DNA from: Brassica napus
Taxonomy: Eukaryota; Streptophyta; Magnoliopsida; Brassicales; Brassicaceae
DNA: 64,000 bases
NCBI RefSeq assembly: GCF_020379485.1
Contig: NC_063439.1
Coordinates: 13,337,683 to 13,401,682 of the forward strand
Direction of reading: 5' to 3'
The notes beneath the pieces are model-generated. The model made no database searches. It had not been told where the DNA came from and worked only from the letters and a program-made list of their open reading frames with translations. Shown piece after piece: positions 42,890 through 57,000 of this stretch. The translations under genes were made by a program, and so were the position numbers. How positions within the stretch are numbered: the stretch's first letter is position 1; each line of letters begins with the position of its first letter.

Positions 42890-45165
42890 ATGCCCAGCGG
42901 TACCAGAAGCAACAAGGAGAAAGATTTGCAGTTCTCAGATGATCCTGCTCATTTGGAACGCACCATCCGTAGAGGTCAACATTCCACATCGCTCGACGCA
43001 ACAACTTCGTCGTCGATCGATACGCACAATCAACCGTCGACCGACACCAGACCGTCATCGTCGATCGATCCCAATCGTTCGACAACGATCGATACTACAC
43101 CGCGTACGTCGATCGATACCGTGTCGTCAAAAATGGTAAACATTATTATTCTTACTCAGGATGAGAACGGAAACCTGTATGACCAGGCCGGTCATCTGTG
43201 TAATGCAATAGGTCAGAAAATAGATGCTCAGGGAATTGTAATCCCTGATGCTGATGCTACAGGAGCTGCTCAACCTGTAGATGAGGACGCTCGATCGAAA
43301 CCACTGGCCGACTACAATCGCCCAGATGAGTACTATTCCAACAGATCAGCTATTCGACTTCTGGATATCCAGAAGCAGAATTTCGAGCTGAACCCTCAAT
43401 ACTACACTCTCGTGTCGCAGATACCCTACTCTGGGTTACCGCACGAGCATCCTATAGACCATTTGGAACGGTTCGAGGATCTAATCGCTGCTATTCGGAT
43501 AGAAGAAGTCCCCGAAGATTACCTGCTGTGCAAGCTCTTCAGATACACGCTAACTGGAGAAGCGATGCACTGGCTTAGGCAGCAACCCACATGATCTTTA
43601 ACATCCTGGAGCGACATAAAGAATGCTTTCTTACGAAACTTCTTCGCTGAGGCGCGCGCTGAAGAACTTCGGAACAAAATTTCCACATTCTCGCAGAAGG
43701 CTGGAGAGTCCTTCAAAGATGCGTGGATTAGATTTAGGTTCTTCCAGCGATACTGTCCACACCACGGATTTAACGAAGTGCAGCTGCTAAGCACTTTCTT
43801 CCGAGGTCTCGCCTTACAGTATCAAATGGCCCTTGATACGGCGAGTGAAGGAAACTTCACTACTCGGAATCCGTTGGAAGCTGTGAGACTTATCGAAAAC
43901 CTTGCTAACAGCAGCAGCACCAAAAACACTGACTCTAAACGGAAGAAGTCTGTAGCCTATATCGGGAAGAAACAGATGGACGAAGTAAGAACTAAGTTAG
44001 ATGTGGTGCACGAGCTTCTTAGGAAGCAAGTCTGTTCAGCTGAAGGAGAAGTAACAGATACGGAAGGAGAAGAAAACGTGAATTACATCGGAGGTACCGG
44101 ATTCCAGAAAGTTGGAAACCAGGGCAGAAACAGAAACTTCTTTGGAAATGGCCAAAGAAGTAACCAAAATTCACAATTTCAAAAACCCTTCAACAACAGC
44201 AAGAGCTATTCAAACTCTTACTACCAAAATCCACCACCCCAGACTCAGGAAAGCAAGATCGAAGAGATGCTTGATCGAGTACTGTTGGGACAACAACAAA
44301 TCACCGTAGATTTCAACGGTAAGATAGACTCTGCCTACAACAATCTGAACACCAAAATCGAGACCTTAGGGACTCAGGTGAGAAAACTTGAAACCCAAGT
44401 AATTCAGACGGACGAGACTATAAAGAGGCAAGAAGCTTTCGCTAGAGAGGCAAGAGCCGACAAAGGAAAATACCACGTAAATGCCATCATAGATGATGAT
44501 TTCTGGCAAGTGGTGAGAAATGAAAAGCTTGAGGAAGGAGATTTCGAAATCGAAAGCTCCATGAGTCTCGGTGGATCCCAATGGTGTCGACCGATGTCGA
44601 TGAACTCGCATCGATCGACAGACCATGATGAAGATCGATGGATGGATTACTCTAGTCATCGATCGACGTCGTCTGCCAAATCGACTGAATGCAATGCGGT
44701 TTAAATTCTAACTCATGAAGAATTCGCAGCTAAGCATCCTCACCCACCCTCCCCTTTCTATGAAAAAATCGATCGATCGGTTGAGCCAACCATCGATCGA
44801 CAGAGTGAGTCCGACGTTGATCGTCAAAACACACCACCCATCGATCGACAGGCACCTCTGACATACCGAGTGCGGTTACCCTCAATCGATAATGATTACA
44901 TCAATGCAATCAGACCACCACCTAAACCATTAGCAAACCCACCCGAACCAACACCCAACCCTTTAAATAGTTCACCAGAATCAGTTCTAGAAGAACAAGA
45001 ATCTGAAGGGAGAGGGTTAAGGAAAAGAAAGGAGAAGATTCCTAAAAACCTTAAGAGGGAAGCTAACGATAAGGAGATGGATGGTTTCACTAAACGAGTC
45101 CTCAGGATCCCAATCGAAAAACCTTTTGATGAAGCTTACTTCACACACCGGTTGTGGATGTTCTT
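42890..45165 (+). pseudogene. A4 gag, two stops, cut by B3
   Basis: One reading frame from MPSGTRSNKEKDLQFSDDP through SID motifs, DExG module, gag domain, Asn/Gln-rich part and coiled coil, SID linker and Lys/Arg segment. Stops at 43592-43594 (TGA where others have GGA) and 44702-44704 (TAA where others have CGA). B3 interrupts it after the RLWMFF segment, with duplication TTCTT (45161-45165). It continues at 54047. Confidence 0.85.
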
Positions 45166-46698
45166 TGTGGGAACCGAAATTCACACTGTCGATTTCCGTT
45201 TAAATAAGGAAACTAAGAAAACCCTAGTTTCCCAGAGGACCCGGATATCTGTTAATTACCACACGTCAAGCAATCAGAACACGAGAATAACAACGATAAA
45301 AATAAGAAATCGAAAAGAGAGCAAAGTAGATCTTATCCGAATCTGCGTATGAGCGTTACAACAAGGTATAAGCCTGGGCTCGAGAGCTGTCGGCGAGATT
45401 CCTAGTTCTAGCAACCCTAAGACGGCTAAACCTAATTGAGTCGCAGCTCGAAATAACAAAAACGGAAAATTGCCTAAATTGCTCTAAGTGCTAAGTTTGC
45501 TCTGAAAAGTTCTCCTCTCTGCTCCTCGCCTAAGACTCCTTATATACTAGCTCCAAGGTCGGTTTACGCTTTTACTCTTCTGCCCTTAAGCCGTCATAGC
45601 AAAAAATGGAGATTTTCCATTTTTCCCGATCTTCATAATTATCTTCAAAACTTCCGTATTTATCCGCGGAAACTTGACATTTATCCTTCCTCGTGGGCCA
45701 AGCGTAAACCATGATGTGGTTTACGGGCTTTTGGTTAGAAAAATCGTAGGATGGGCTTCGAATCGTGTTTTAGGTCCCTTTGGGCCGTCTTCCGACTCGA
45801 CACGTTTACTACGAGTTTTCCGCGGTTTCTAATCCGCGAAGTTTGATCGATGAATTAGAATAGCGGGAAACATGGACTGAGCTTGCTACGGTCTTCGGGA
45901 GATAGCATTCGAAGGTTTGACGAGAATGCATGGACTGGTGTCGTATCGATGTTCGGAAAGGTTCAATCGCTACACAGCGACCGAACTTTGGCTCGAGCCC
46001 GGTCGCTACGTAGCGACCGAGTGAGACGAGTGCTCGGTCGCTACGTAGCGACCGAGCTTTGGCTTGAGCTCGGTCGCTACGTAGCGACCGAGCGGGACGA
46101 TCGCTCGGTCGCTACGTAGCGACCGAGCTTTGCTGAGCTCGGTCGCTACGTAGCGACCGAGCGGGACGAGCGCTCGGTCGCTACGTAGCGACCGAGCTTG
46201 GCTGAGCTCGGTCGCTACGTAGCGACCGAGCGGGACGATCGCTCGGTCGCTACGTAGCGACCGAGCTTTGGCTCGAGCTCGGTCGCTACGTAGCGACCGA
46301 GCGGGACGATCGCTCGGTCGCTACGTAGCGACCGAGCTTGGCTGAGCTCGGTCGCTACGTAGCGACCGAGCGGGACGATCGCTCGGTCGCTACGTAGCGA
46401 CCGAGCTTTGGCTCGAGCTCGGTCGCTACGTAGCGACCGAGCGGGACGATCGCTCGGTCGCTACGTAGCGACCGAGCTTGGCTCGGGTTTGGTTGCTACG
46501 TAGCGACCGGACGGCGTGTATACGTAGCGACCGAGCTTGGTTTGTTCGGTTTGAATCCCAAAGGATACTTCTTCGTAAAAACCTCGTATAGGTTATTTTT
46601 ACGAAAATTACATCTCTTCTTTTACTAACTCTTTCGGAAATACGATCTCCGAGGATTTTCGGGTGGTAATTCCGTCGTAACCGTTTTTGACCCCAACA
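45166..46698 (-). repeat. 3' LTR of B3 (1533 bp)
   Basis: TGTGGGAACC...GACCCCAACA on the + strand. The palindrome array (about 45966-46530) has about 16 units. Private changes against the partner LTR include GATCTTATCC for GATCTTATTCC, TAAGACTCC for TAGGACTCC and GAGATTTTCC for GAGATATTCC. Confidence 0.92.
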
Positions 46699-46830
46699 GT
46701 TAGCCCCCCAGCCCGTTAGGATCATGCATCGTAGGATCCTAGCGTGCGGTTAGGCATGTTTGGCAAGTTAGGCGTGATGGATGGAATTAATATCCGAAAG
46801 TCCGAGCTTGAATAGTAAATCCTCATGTCT

Positions 46831-46836
46831 TATAAG
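46831..46836 (+). promoter_or_regulatory. TATA-like box of the B3 antisense gene
   Basis: TATAAG in the conserved TATAAGAAG...GAGGTAAC block, 122 bp before the ATG at 46958. Confidence 0.5.
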
Positions 46837-46957
46837 AAGAGAGGTAACTTGTTCCATAATTTTTTCACTTTCTTGTTTTTCTCTAAGATCTTTCAAAAAA
46901 AAACTTTCTATCTTTCTCTCCACCCTTTTCCTCTATTCTCTCAAGAGAAGTGTAAAG

Positions 46958-48754
46958 ATGTCGAGCAAGAAAAAGATTGCGAAAAAAGGGTCTTCGTCCG
47001 CGAGTCCTTATGAAGAGCTCGTCGTTCCGAAGATGGAGTTCGTGCCTCACTCGGTGCATCCTGCCGAGAACGAGGCATGGTGGGTTGCTCATTATGGCTC
47101 GTTGACCCCTCCCAAGGAGAAGCCGTTCCCGGTCCTGGTCCATCGTGGAGTCGAGGAAGAGGATGCAAGCAGGACTACTGACGAGTTTCTCGCGACGATG
47201 CGATCGTTCTACCACATCCCGGATGCTGTGGAGTTCCGGGTTCCCTGCCGCGGGGAATGTGCTAACAACCCCCCGGAGGGTTACTTTACTTGTTATGAGG
47301 CGTTCGTAGTGCGTTGTCGCCTCTGGTTCCCCATACCCGAAATTCTCGTCCGAGTGTTGGACCGTTTCGAAGTTGCGATAAGTCAGTTGACACCCCTTGC
47401 CATTCAGCACCTTATTGGGATCCTGATCCTAAGCTACGAGCATGGCCTTTCCCTTTCCGTCGATCATTATGAAGCGCTTTTGAGGCTTCAACTTGTCAGG
47501 GGTACGGATAAGCATAGGTTGGTCCCTCGGAAATTTATGTCAGTGGTTAAGAAGTTTATTTCGAACTTCAACTCGTGGAAGAAGTTCTTTTTCTTTGTCC
47601 GTATAGACGCTGCATCCGTCGAAGAGAGTTGCATTCCATTGTTCCGGAGGTTGCCGAATGATCGTCCCTTCATCAACCCTTTTGCTCCGTTCCCCGAGGA
47701 CATCATTTCGGTGAGGGATCTTCTCAGGAATGGTCCCTTCTTCTGGACTTCTTTTACGCCGAAGAGGGTTCGGAAGGCACTGAGATTCGTGCAACCCGGT
47801 CCTGCTTTGGATGCGGACACGGGAAGCGACTCCGAACCCGACGACCAGAATCCCGTCGAAGCTCCACAGCTGCGCCGGAGTCGAGCTCTTGGAAGGGAAA
47901 AGATGTCGATCTTGGCGACATAGAGTTTTCGATGGATGACTCTATGCTTCCAGGATGGGATCCGAACCTTGCTTACGGCGACGGGAGCGGTTCGAGCGAG
48001 GCCCCTATTCCGGATTTCGATGATTTCTTTGCTGGGCTGCCATCGGGTTTCGATGCTCCTCCTCCTACGAAAGAATCGGCGAGGCCGAGAGTCGTTGCGG
48101 AAGGATCTCGCATCATCAATGGGGTTAGTTTTTTTTTTAGAATTTTTTGGTGATTGTCCTATGTATATATTTGTAACATGCCAATCGATTTTGCAGGGCC
48201 TGAGCTTGCTGGGCTCGGCCATTGAGGCGGGCCATAGAGAAGCCATGGTCTACCGCTTCAAGGCGGAGAAAGCGGAGCGGGATCTCGCTCGCGTGCAAGG
48301 CGAGATGCTGGAGCGAGAGGCGCAGCTTACTCGTGATCATGCGCGGGCTGTTCGTAAAGCGGAGAGGAAAGGCAAAAGAGAAATCGTCGAGGTGATGAAG
48401 ACTCGTGCATCTCAGTTCCAGGTTGAGTATGGGAACCTCAAGAATGCCTTTACCTCGGTGGGTGACTTTCGCGAGTGCCGCGGTTCGGTCGGAAGTCTTT
48501 GGAGGACGCGAGCCGATGACTATGTGTTTGAAGAGGAAATGAGCTTGATGAAGAGTGGGATGAGTGACCGTGCCCATGCTGAGGCGCTTATCCCTCCGAT
48601 TGACGAGAGGATTCAAGGGTTCTGGGATTCCATCCCGGTTTCCCCTGATACCGAGGAGGTTCCGACCGGTTTTCCCGATGGTGGCGAGGAAGTGGATCGT
48701 CCTGCGGATGCGTTCGGTGCTTCGTTGTCCGGGGACTTTGACTTTGGATTATGA
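46958..48754 (+). pseudogene. B3 antisense gene, intron-containing, one frameshift
   Basis: Exon 1 starts [20 protein letters not shown] and is open past the [26 protein letters not shown] and SYEHGLSL segments to about 47861. There one missing base (in the CTCCACAGC stretch) shifts the frame, which then continues through the acidic [11 protein letters not shown] linker to 48123. The predicted intron is 48124-48196 (GTTAGT...TTTGCAG, 73 bp). Exon 2 (48197-48754) is the charged coiled coil ending [15 protein letters not shown]. The basic N-terminus could be nuclear-targeting (inference). No enzyme motif is seen. Confidence 0.8.
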
Positions 48755-49898
48755 GGGATGGATCAGTTATCCTTTTATCTGTTTTCGGCCGAGTGTGGCC
48801 CTTTGAATTTGGATTTCGTTTAGGCCTAGATGGCCGTATTTGTATTTACCGGGACTGGCCGTTGGTGGCTTTGAATCCCTTGCCGCTTTACGCGGTTTAT
48901 TTATATGATAAATGTTTTGTTTCGAGTTTTCCTGAGTAGGGTTGAAGTAAATACGAGTTGTCGTCTCGTATTTAGTTCTGATTAGACGTTCAATCTGTTG
49001 GTTCGTTCGTGATTTTCGTAAAAATTTACTTATCTTTACGATTTTCGAGAACATTGAGATACGAACGGAGAGACATGGTTTAGGATCTCGTATCTTTTAG
49101 ATATCATGCCTTGAGATGTTTGAGACCAGAGCGTTGGGTTTAGGGCAAGACCTAGGTTTACTTTCGGTTAAGGTTTGTGCGGTGACTAGCCGGCTATCGT
49201 TTTTCCTGTTGCGATTTCTTCCTGACTCGCACCGATTTAAAGTCCGCGATATGTTCTCGGCTTATATGACTTGTATGGTACGAATCGAGCATCTTCTCAG
49301 AATCAACTGGAAGTGCTAAACCAAAATTTCGGATTTTTGTTGTAGCGCGCTTTTGTCCTTGTGCTGGACGTTTTTAAAGATCAAAAGAGTGATCGGATTG
49401 CGTTTGTTTAAGACGGCTGGCGTGTTCGTCGGGGCCAATCGACGAACGGGGTGTAAGGTTTTTGGTGGTCGCGTTCGGACAATTTGTTAGTATTGTCCTC
49501 GAATTTTAACTTTTGCGACGTCTCGCAGTTATTTCGAGGCTTATACGTGTATTTTTGCGTGTTTGAAAGATGATAATCTTTACGATTTTTGGGCCGGAAG
49601 GGGCCGTAGACAAGAGTCTTAACGTTTTCAGGCGTGTCCTGAAAGTTTCTTTTGTGTTTTACTGAAGCGTAAACGTTTTCGATAAAAAAGGACAACGTAT
49701 ATTGTAGTAACCGTTTTTGAAGTTTCTAAAAACTCGATTACAATAATGAAGATGTTTCTAAGTGGGAGTATACGCACCCACTCCCCCCCCCCCCTTTTTA
49801 GAGAGGGGTATAGCTGAACTCGTCTTTTGACGGGCTGCCTACGTACCCCTTTCGAGGATCAAGCCATCTCGTAGTTCTGTTTCATGCCGCGAGTGTTC
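48755..49898 (+). other. B3 spacer between antisense gene and gag-protease
   Basis: GGCCGAGTGTGGCC-type repeats (48786-48865), the conserved 67-codon block (49116-49319), a C12 tract (49783-49794) and GCCTACGTACCCCTTTC (about 49846). No pol sequence is present. Confidence 0.65.
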
Positions 49899-52475
49899 TT
49901 ACTCGGCGGTAGATGTCGCGATGTCCGCCTTGACCGTGTCGATCGTGGCTGGGTCGACGCTATTTTCCGGATGTTCCGGTTGAGTTGTTGCGAGGGCTTC
50001 GGATTTATGTCGAGCTTCGACGTCCGATGCGTTTGCGTTGATAGACGATTTTACTTCGTCTTCTCCCGGGGCGCTTTTGGCTGAAGATCGATCTATCTTT
50101 GCGCGTTTGCCGTTTGCGGAAGCCGTGATTTGCCTTAACTTATGCTCCACGAGGAAGCATAGTCGCGATTGTTTTTGGCATCAACTTGAGACCCAGGTGG
50201 TAGGTTGACGGAACTGCCTGCATGGCGTTGAGCCATGGGGTTCCCATGATCACGTTGTAGATAGCGGGATGATCGACTACCGCGAATTCGACGATTTTCG
50301 TGATTTCCTTGGCCATGACTGGCAATTGGATTGATCCGAGAGTCATCGACACTTCGCCTGAAAAACCCGTGAGCGGTTTTTGCGTCGGGATTACTTCTCC
50401 GAGTTCGATACTCATCCGCTTGAGAGTGTCGCGGAAGATTACGTTGACCGTGCTTCCCGTGTCGACGAGTACCCTTCCGACTTCTAAATCTCGTATGACG
50501 AGATCTATGACGAGCGGGTCGCAGTGAGGTTGGTCGATACCGCCGGCTTCTTCCTCCGTGAAGGTGATCGAGCAACTTTGGCCGTCTCGAGGAGGAGACC
50601 ATGTAGGCCAATTTGCACTTGACTCTGCCTTCCGTTGGTAAGCCTTGATGGCCGACACGGTATCGCCGCAGTATTGTGATCCTCCGATGATCATATTGAC
50701 TCTGCGACGATTGTTATCGTTCCCTTTGTCATCCGGCCTCCTACCGCGTTTATCCCCAGGATGGTTTCGTTGAGGGGATTTTTCAGCGGGCGGATTTCTA
50801 TCCGTCTTTGGAGGCCGATCAGAATCGAGGATGAGATCCTTGACGCTAGTTACTTCCGAAAGCTCTCCAGCGAGTAGCTTCGCGGCCAGTCTTGCTCCCA
50901 AGACTTTGCAATTGGTCGTGGAGTGTCCTCGGGATTGGTGGAACTCGCAGAAGGTGTTTTCGTCATACCCTTGATTGCGAGTCCATGTGTTGCCCGTGGT
51001 CCGGCCTTGATCCGAACTGATCGCATAGTTATGCGCCCCTTGGAGATCTTCCCCCTCGTGATGGACGTACTTGTCGTTACGAGAGTTCTTCTTTTTCCCC
51101 TTCGGATCTGCGTCTTTCGAGGATGGTCTTGCCGGCTTATGTTTTTGCGATAAGACTTTAGTTTCTTCCTCGACTATGATGTAGTCCGTTGCTTTGTGGA
51201 GGGCGTCCTGGATCGTTCGCGGTTTGTCGAGAGTTATCCATTTTCTGAATTTCGACTTGTACCAGAGCGTCTTTCTCAGCGCGTCGATGGCCACTTTGTC
51301 GCTTATCCCGCTGACCCTGGACATTATCAGCTTGAACCGACTGATAAACTCGCGGAGGGGTTCGTCTTCCCTCTGGGAGAGACTCCAGAGGTCAACATCG
51401 GAGGTTTCCCTGTCTATGAATACAGAGTACTGTTTGAGGAATTCCGATGCGAGCTGTCGAAAACTCCCGATGGTGTTGCGACGAAGGCGTGCGAACCATT
51501 CGAGCGCTGCTCCTTCGAGATTTTCGACGAACAGGCGGCAATAGCCGGCATCTTTTTCGCCGTCCTTCAGTCTTGCTCTTCCCATCGCGATGTGGAAAGC
51601 CTGAAGGTGCGCTTTTGGATCGGCCGTACCATCGTACTTCGGTACTTTGATCTTTCCCGGATCGGACACCCTCATGTCCGAAATGCGACTGGTAAAGGGG
51701 TCTTTCGAGCTCCTTCCAGCAGTCGATCGATCTCGGGGGCAGCACTAGTAGCATGATGGATTTGAGACTTTACGGCTCTCACTTCTGCCGCAGTCTTAGT
51801 GATGTAGTCGCGAAGATCGCGGATATCCGATGTCTCGTCAGTGGATTTCCGAGCCTGTCGGCGTTTACTGCGAGTGAGCTCGGTTTGCCTTTCGGCCAGC
51901 TCCTCTTGTTCGTTCCAATAGGCGACTTCTTCTTCTTCCGTCATTGGTTTTTCGAACGGGGAGCCTTCCCGAGCGGATCGGCTTCTGGTCCTTCTTGGAT
52001 GTCTGTCGACATCCTCGTCGGTGTCGTTGGAGACATCGCTAGGATCCAGGTCAATGTGTTCGGCTTCGTTATCCTCCGAGTCCTTTGCAGGGGGCGGAAG
52101 ATTTTCAGGGTTCCCCTTTTCGACGGGAGATTTCTCGCTAGGGTTTTGACCGGAAGGTCGTTCCCGCGCGAGTCCTGCTCTATCGAGTGGGGTGGCGAAG
52201 TCGAGCCTCTTCCCGCGGATTTTGGTGGTTCCGCGGGGACGGATAGCTTGGGTCCTTGCCGTTAAGGTTTCAACCTGTTTGGTCAAGGTATTCACGAGCT
52301 TATCCTGTTCTTCCGACCTTTTCTCATAGGTGGCGAACATCTTTTTGAACTCCTCGAGCGTCGCGGCGTTGGCTTGCGCGTTGGCCGCGGATACGTCCGC
52401 TACTGGAGTGTGGAGATCGGTGCCGCTGCCTCCATTAAGAGGAGTTTGCACGTTATCCGCGTCGTTGGTTGACAT
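49899..52475 (-). pseudogene. B3 gag-protease, frameshift and small deletion
   Basis: From [15 protein letters not shown] (52475) the frame is open to about 51705. There one G is missing from a G-run, and the 511-codon continuation (51675-50140) holds the gag domain, the complete [14 protein letters not shown] knuckle, a basic region and the protease with VDTGSTVN (near 50455). About 30 bp are deleted near 50182 after STYHLGLK, removing the [10 protein letters not shown] segment and shifting the tail (50150-49899). Confidence 0.85.
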
Positions 52476-52541
52476 GTCAGATTGTGTGTGGCTTTTGCGG
52501 GTTAGATTGATCCGTAAGTCCCCCTCCTTCTAGCGCCAAAC
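52476..52541 (-). other. B3 leader with primer binding site
   Basis: Same as B2: TGGCGCTAGAAGGAGGGGG in element sense, three bases inside the LTR, then a short leader to gag. Confidence 0.7.
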
Positions 52542-54041
52542 TGTGGGAACCGAAATTCACACTGTCGATTTCCGTTTAAATAAGGAAACTAAGAAAACCC
52601 TAGTTTCCCAGAGGACCCGGATATCTGTTAATTACCACACGTCAAGCAATCAGAACACGAGAATAACAACGATAAAAATAAGAAATCGAAAAGAGAGCAA
52701 AGTAGATCTTATTCCGAATCTGCGTATGAGCGTTACAACAAGGTATAAGCCTGGGCTCGAGAGCTGTCGGCGAGATTCCTAGTTCTAGCAACCCTAAGAC
52801 GGCTAAACCTAATTGAGTCGCAGCTCGAAATAACAAAAACGGAAAATTGCCTAAATTGCTCTAAGTGCTAAGTTTGCTCTGAAAAAGTTCTCCTCTCTGC
52901 TCCTCGCCTAGGACTCCTTATATACTAGCTCCAAGGTCGGTTTACGCTTTTACTCTTCTGCCCTTAAGCCGTCATAGCAAAAAATGGAGATATTCCATTT
53001 TTCCCGATCTTCACAATTATCTTCAAAACTTCCGTATTTATCCGCGGAAACTTGACATTTATCCTTCCTCGTGGGCCAAGCGTAAACCATGCTGTGGTTT
53101 ACGGGCTTTTGGTTAGAAAAATCGTAGGATGGGCTTCGAGTCGTGTTTTAGGTCCCTTTGGGCCGTCTTCCGACTCGACACGTTTACTACGAGTTTTCCG
53201 CGGTTTCTAATCCGCGAAGTTTGATCGATGAATTAGAATAGCGGGAAACATGGACTGAGCTTGCTACGGTCTTCGGGAGATAGCATTCGAAGGTTTGACG
53301 AGAATGCATGGACTGGTGTCGTATCGATGTTCGGAAAGGTTCAATCGCTACACAGCGACCGAACTTTGGCTCGAGCCCGGTCGCTACGTAGCGACCGAGT
53401 GAGACGAGTGCTCGGTCGCTACGTAGCGACCGAGCTTTGGCTTGAGCTCGGTCGCTACGTAGCGACCGAGCGGGACGATCGCTCGGTCGCTACGTAGCGA
53501 CCGAGCTTTGCTGAGCTCGGTCGCTACGTAGCGACCGAGCGGGACGAGCGCTCGGTCGCTACGTAGCGACCGAGCTTGGCTGAGCTCGGTCGCTACGTAG
53601 CGACCGAGTGGGACGAGCGCTCGGTCGCTACGTAGCGACCGAGCTTGGCTGAGCTCGGTCGCTACGTAGCGACCGAGCTTTGGCTCGAGCTCGGTCGCTA
53701 CGTAGCGACCGAGCGGGACGATCGCTCGGTCGCTACGTAGCGACCAAGCTTTGGGTCGAGCTCGGTCACTACGTAGCGACCGAGCGGGACGATCGCTCGG
53801 TCGCTACGTAGCGACCGAGCTTGGCTCGGGTTTGGTTGCTACGTAGCGACCGTACGGCGTGTATACGTAGCGACCGAGCTTGGTTTGTTTGGTTTGAATC
53901 CCAAAGGATACTTCTTTGTAAAAACCTCGTATAGGTTATTTTTACGAAAATTACATCTCTTCTTTTACTAACTCTTTCGGAAATACGATCTCCGAGGATT
54001 TTCGGGTGGTAATTCCGTCGTAACCGTTTTTGACCCCAACA
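52542..54041 (-). repeat. 5' LTR of B3 (1500 bp)
   Basis: TGTGGGAACC...GACCCCAACA. About 16 palindromes (about 53346-53880). The TATA box in element sense is the complement of 52918-52924. The array differs from the 3' LTR array by a spacer change and about one palindrome near 53640-53700. Confidence 0.92.
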
Positions 54042-54046
54042 TTCTT

Positions 54047-57000
54047 CAGAGAAACAAAGGTAACCGAGGAGGACATTAGGAGAATGTTTCATCAAGTCAG
54101 AGAGAAGATGAAACACAGGATCACATTGACGAAGAAGAGTGATCCTGGGAAGTTTGCAATACCATGCGTAGTCATGGGTGTTGAATTTCCCCATTCAATG
54201 TGTGACACAGGAGCATCAGTTAGTATCCTCCCTAGGATCATGGCAGACCAGCTTGGTTTGACCATCGAACCCTCAACGGAATCCTTCATCTTCGTGGATC
54301 TTTCAGAGAACGATCAAGAGGTATCATAAGAGATCTGGAGGTACATATTGGTAATGCCCTTGTCCCTGTAGACTTTCATATCTTAGACATCGAGCTTAAC
54401 TGGAACTCTTCACTTCTGCTTGGAAGATCTTTCCTAGCTACTGTAGGAGCTGTATGTGACATGAACAAAAACAAATTGTGTCTAACGCTCATAAACCCAA
54501 ACATCCACTACGACCCCATCCGACCTAAGAGAAAGGTCATTAATTCTGTGGATTATGGGAAAGAATTTGGCTTCATTGGCGCATGCCATTGTGGAGCAGA
54601 GTATGAATCGGAGTACGAAACAGAGTACTCAGAATCAATCGACACCCCAACCTTTCCATCGATCGATTCCAATGTGTCAACGGTGACCGATGACCGCAAC
54701 AACACGTCATTCGACGTAATGCACCCAGTTGACCATTTCGCTTCACCCAATCATTGTTACCAACATTTTGCCTTCCAACCTCCAAGCAAGAGACGACATG
54801 ATGATTATTCCATAGGCAGTTGGGCAGACAGTGGTTTCCATGAAAGTTTTGCAGTTGACACTGTAATTACTTCACCTAATGAGGAACATACGGAGGAATA
54901 CGATGAGGATTACTAGAAAGAACGTGCAATAGAAATGTCTTTGCAGGATGAAAGACTTGAAACACATAAGTTCACCAACACGTTTCCAGCATCGTTCGAC
55001 GCTATGCACTCCACATCGGTCGATACCCACCCTCGTCTAGCAAAACAACCGCTAACATCGATCGACACCCGTAAAGGAACATCGATCGATATTCGCGCCG
55101 CAGCGAAAATTCTGGAGCAGGAGAATATTCCCTCCCAAACTAGGTTTATAGATACCTATATAAATCGTTTTGCACCTCCGAAACCACCTACACACATCAG
55201 AGCAAACACACAATAAAAAAAGATGAATACTCTTCCTTCTACATCAACAGAAAAATCCATGAAGAGCAATCATCTCAAGAACACAAGTTATGCAGAAATT
55301 ACTCTGCCATCGATCGATGTAACTGTATCTAGATCGATCGATACTACTCTAAACCCTAATTTCTCTATTTCTAAAATGAATGATTATACAAAAGTGATTA
55401 CGGTTTTCTAACACCTGATTAATTTGGTATTTTCAAAGACCCACATGGCAACGCACGTGCAATGGATGGAAGGATTTTACAAGTGTCTAGAGAGGACATA
55501 GCAGACATCCTTCAAGTAGCCAATGGACCTGACAACCTGTTCTCACAGCAACGTGGCACTCCAGACGTGATTCAAACAGATCCTAACAACCACGCAGGAG
55601 TCGCCACAACAGAGACCAACCCAGATCTATCACGCCAACCAAAAGGGCAAGCATCGATCGACGGTATAACGGAGACATCGATCGATAGGGTAACACCAAC
55701 GTCGATCGATATGGATGAACCGACGTCGATCGACAGACAGTATGAATGTGGGAACCGCGCTTTCGACATGTATGGAGCCAGAAAGTTCACTTGGGAACAA
55801 AGGGGCGAGTATGGAGTCTACAGAGATGAGCGTGGACACGCACGAGGCGCAGCTGGTGAGATGATACCTGTCGCAAAGTACAACATCAGGAAAATACTTA
55901 AAAGAGCATCTCTTTTTGAAGAGAGCCACATCTGTCTTCCAGAACATGCCACTTCCTTCACACTCACAAGACTGGCACCAGAACTCTACACCAATAAAGA
56001 AATCGATGAGATGGTGTTTGGTATTTGTGGAGCTCTGGAGAAACTGGGAGAGAAGCTCAAAACATTGGTAGAAGACACACATCAACCTTTGGATAGAGGC
56101 TACAATGAGCTTTTCAGATGTATAGCAGAAATGAGGACATAAATTGAGAGTTTACATCAGCAACTTGAGAAGGAAGCTACGACCTCAGCATCGATCGACG
56201 CACCACATGCAACATCGATCAACGTCAGTCTTCCTACAGCTCAGATCCCTGCAGAACCGTAATGTTCAACACAACAGAGGGATGAATGGGAAGTCTCATA
56301 CATCGACACGAGGATAAACGACGTTTACTGCCCTCTCAACAACAACGTGGACTGGCTAAGCACCAAAATCGAGCTACTACAGCAAGATCTGGACACCATT
56401 CGCAAGAAGGCCCAACAACCAGCCACATCGATAGACATCTGTACGTTCACATCGCTCGACGCCAAAGTCTCAGCAATGAATGAGAGGCTGAGGACTTACG
56501 AGGATATGCATGACCGCTTTATATCACCAGTCATGATAGATTTAAACAAATTTTCTAGTCAATTACTTCATGCCCAAAAGGATATTGAGAACATTACTAA
56601 TCAAAGTTTTTTGCAGGCAAAATCAGCATCGATCGACAGGCTAAGAGGACCCTGGATCGATGGCAAGAAACCTGTGGAGTTACTTCCTTACACAGCAGCA
56701 GAGGTTGACAAGATCACATCCAAGATCTACACTGCTCTAGACACCATGGAAGAACGACTTGACAAACGCTGCGATGACATCTACTTTCCATTCGACAACA
56801 AAATCAGTGGACTAGACAACCACGCAGAATGGCTATAGAAAGAAGTCAAAGCCATTCAGAGGCAACTCACAGCTCAACACCAGATATCAGCATCGATCGA
56901 CATGACAATAGCAAAATCGATCGACGGCAACTCGCCGAGATCGACCAACGAACACATAATCGCATCGATCGACGCCGAGTCTGTACCAATCGGCGAGCAG

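Larger units (their letters stand above)
45166..54041 (-). mobile_element. Family-B element B3, complete (8876 bp)
   Basis: LTRs at 45166-46698 and 52542-54041, nearly identical. Target duplication TTCTT at 45161-45165 and 54042-54046, PPT complement at 46699-46720, primer site at 52519-52540. Interior: antisense gene (46958-48754, +) and gag-protease (52475-49899, -). It has no pol. By eye I see roughly seven to ten differences between the LTRs, so this is a recent insertion. Confidence 0.93.
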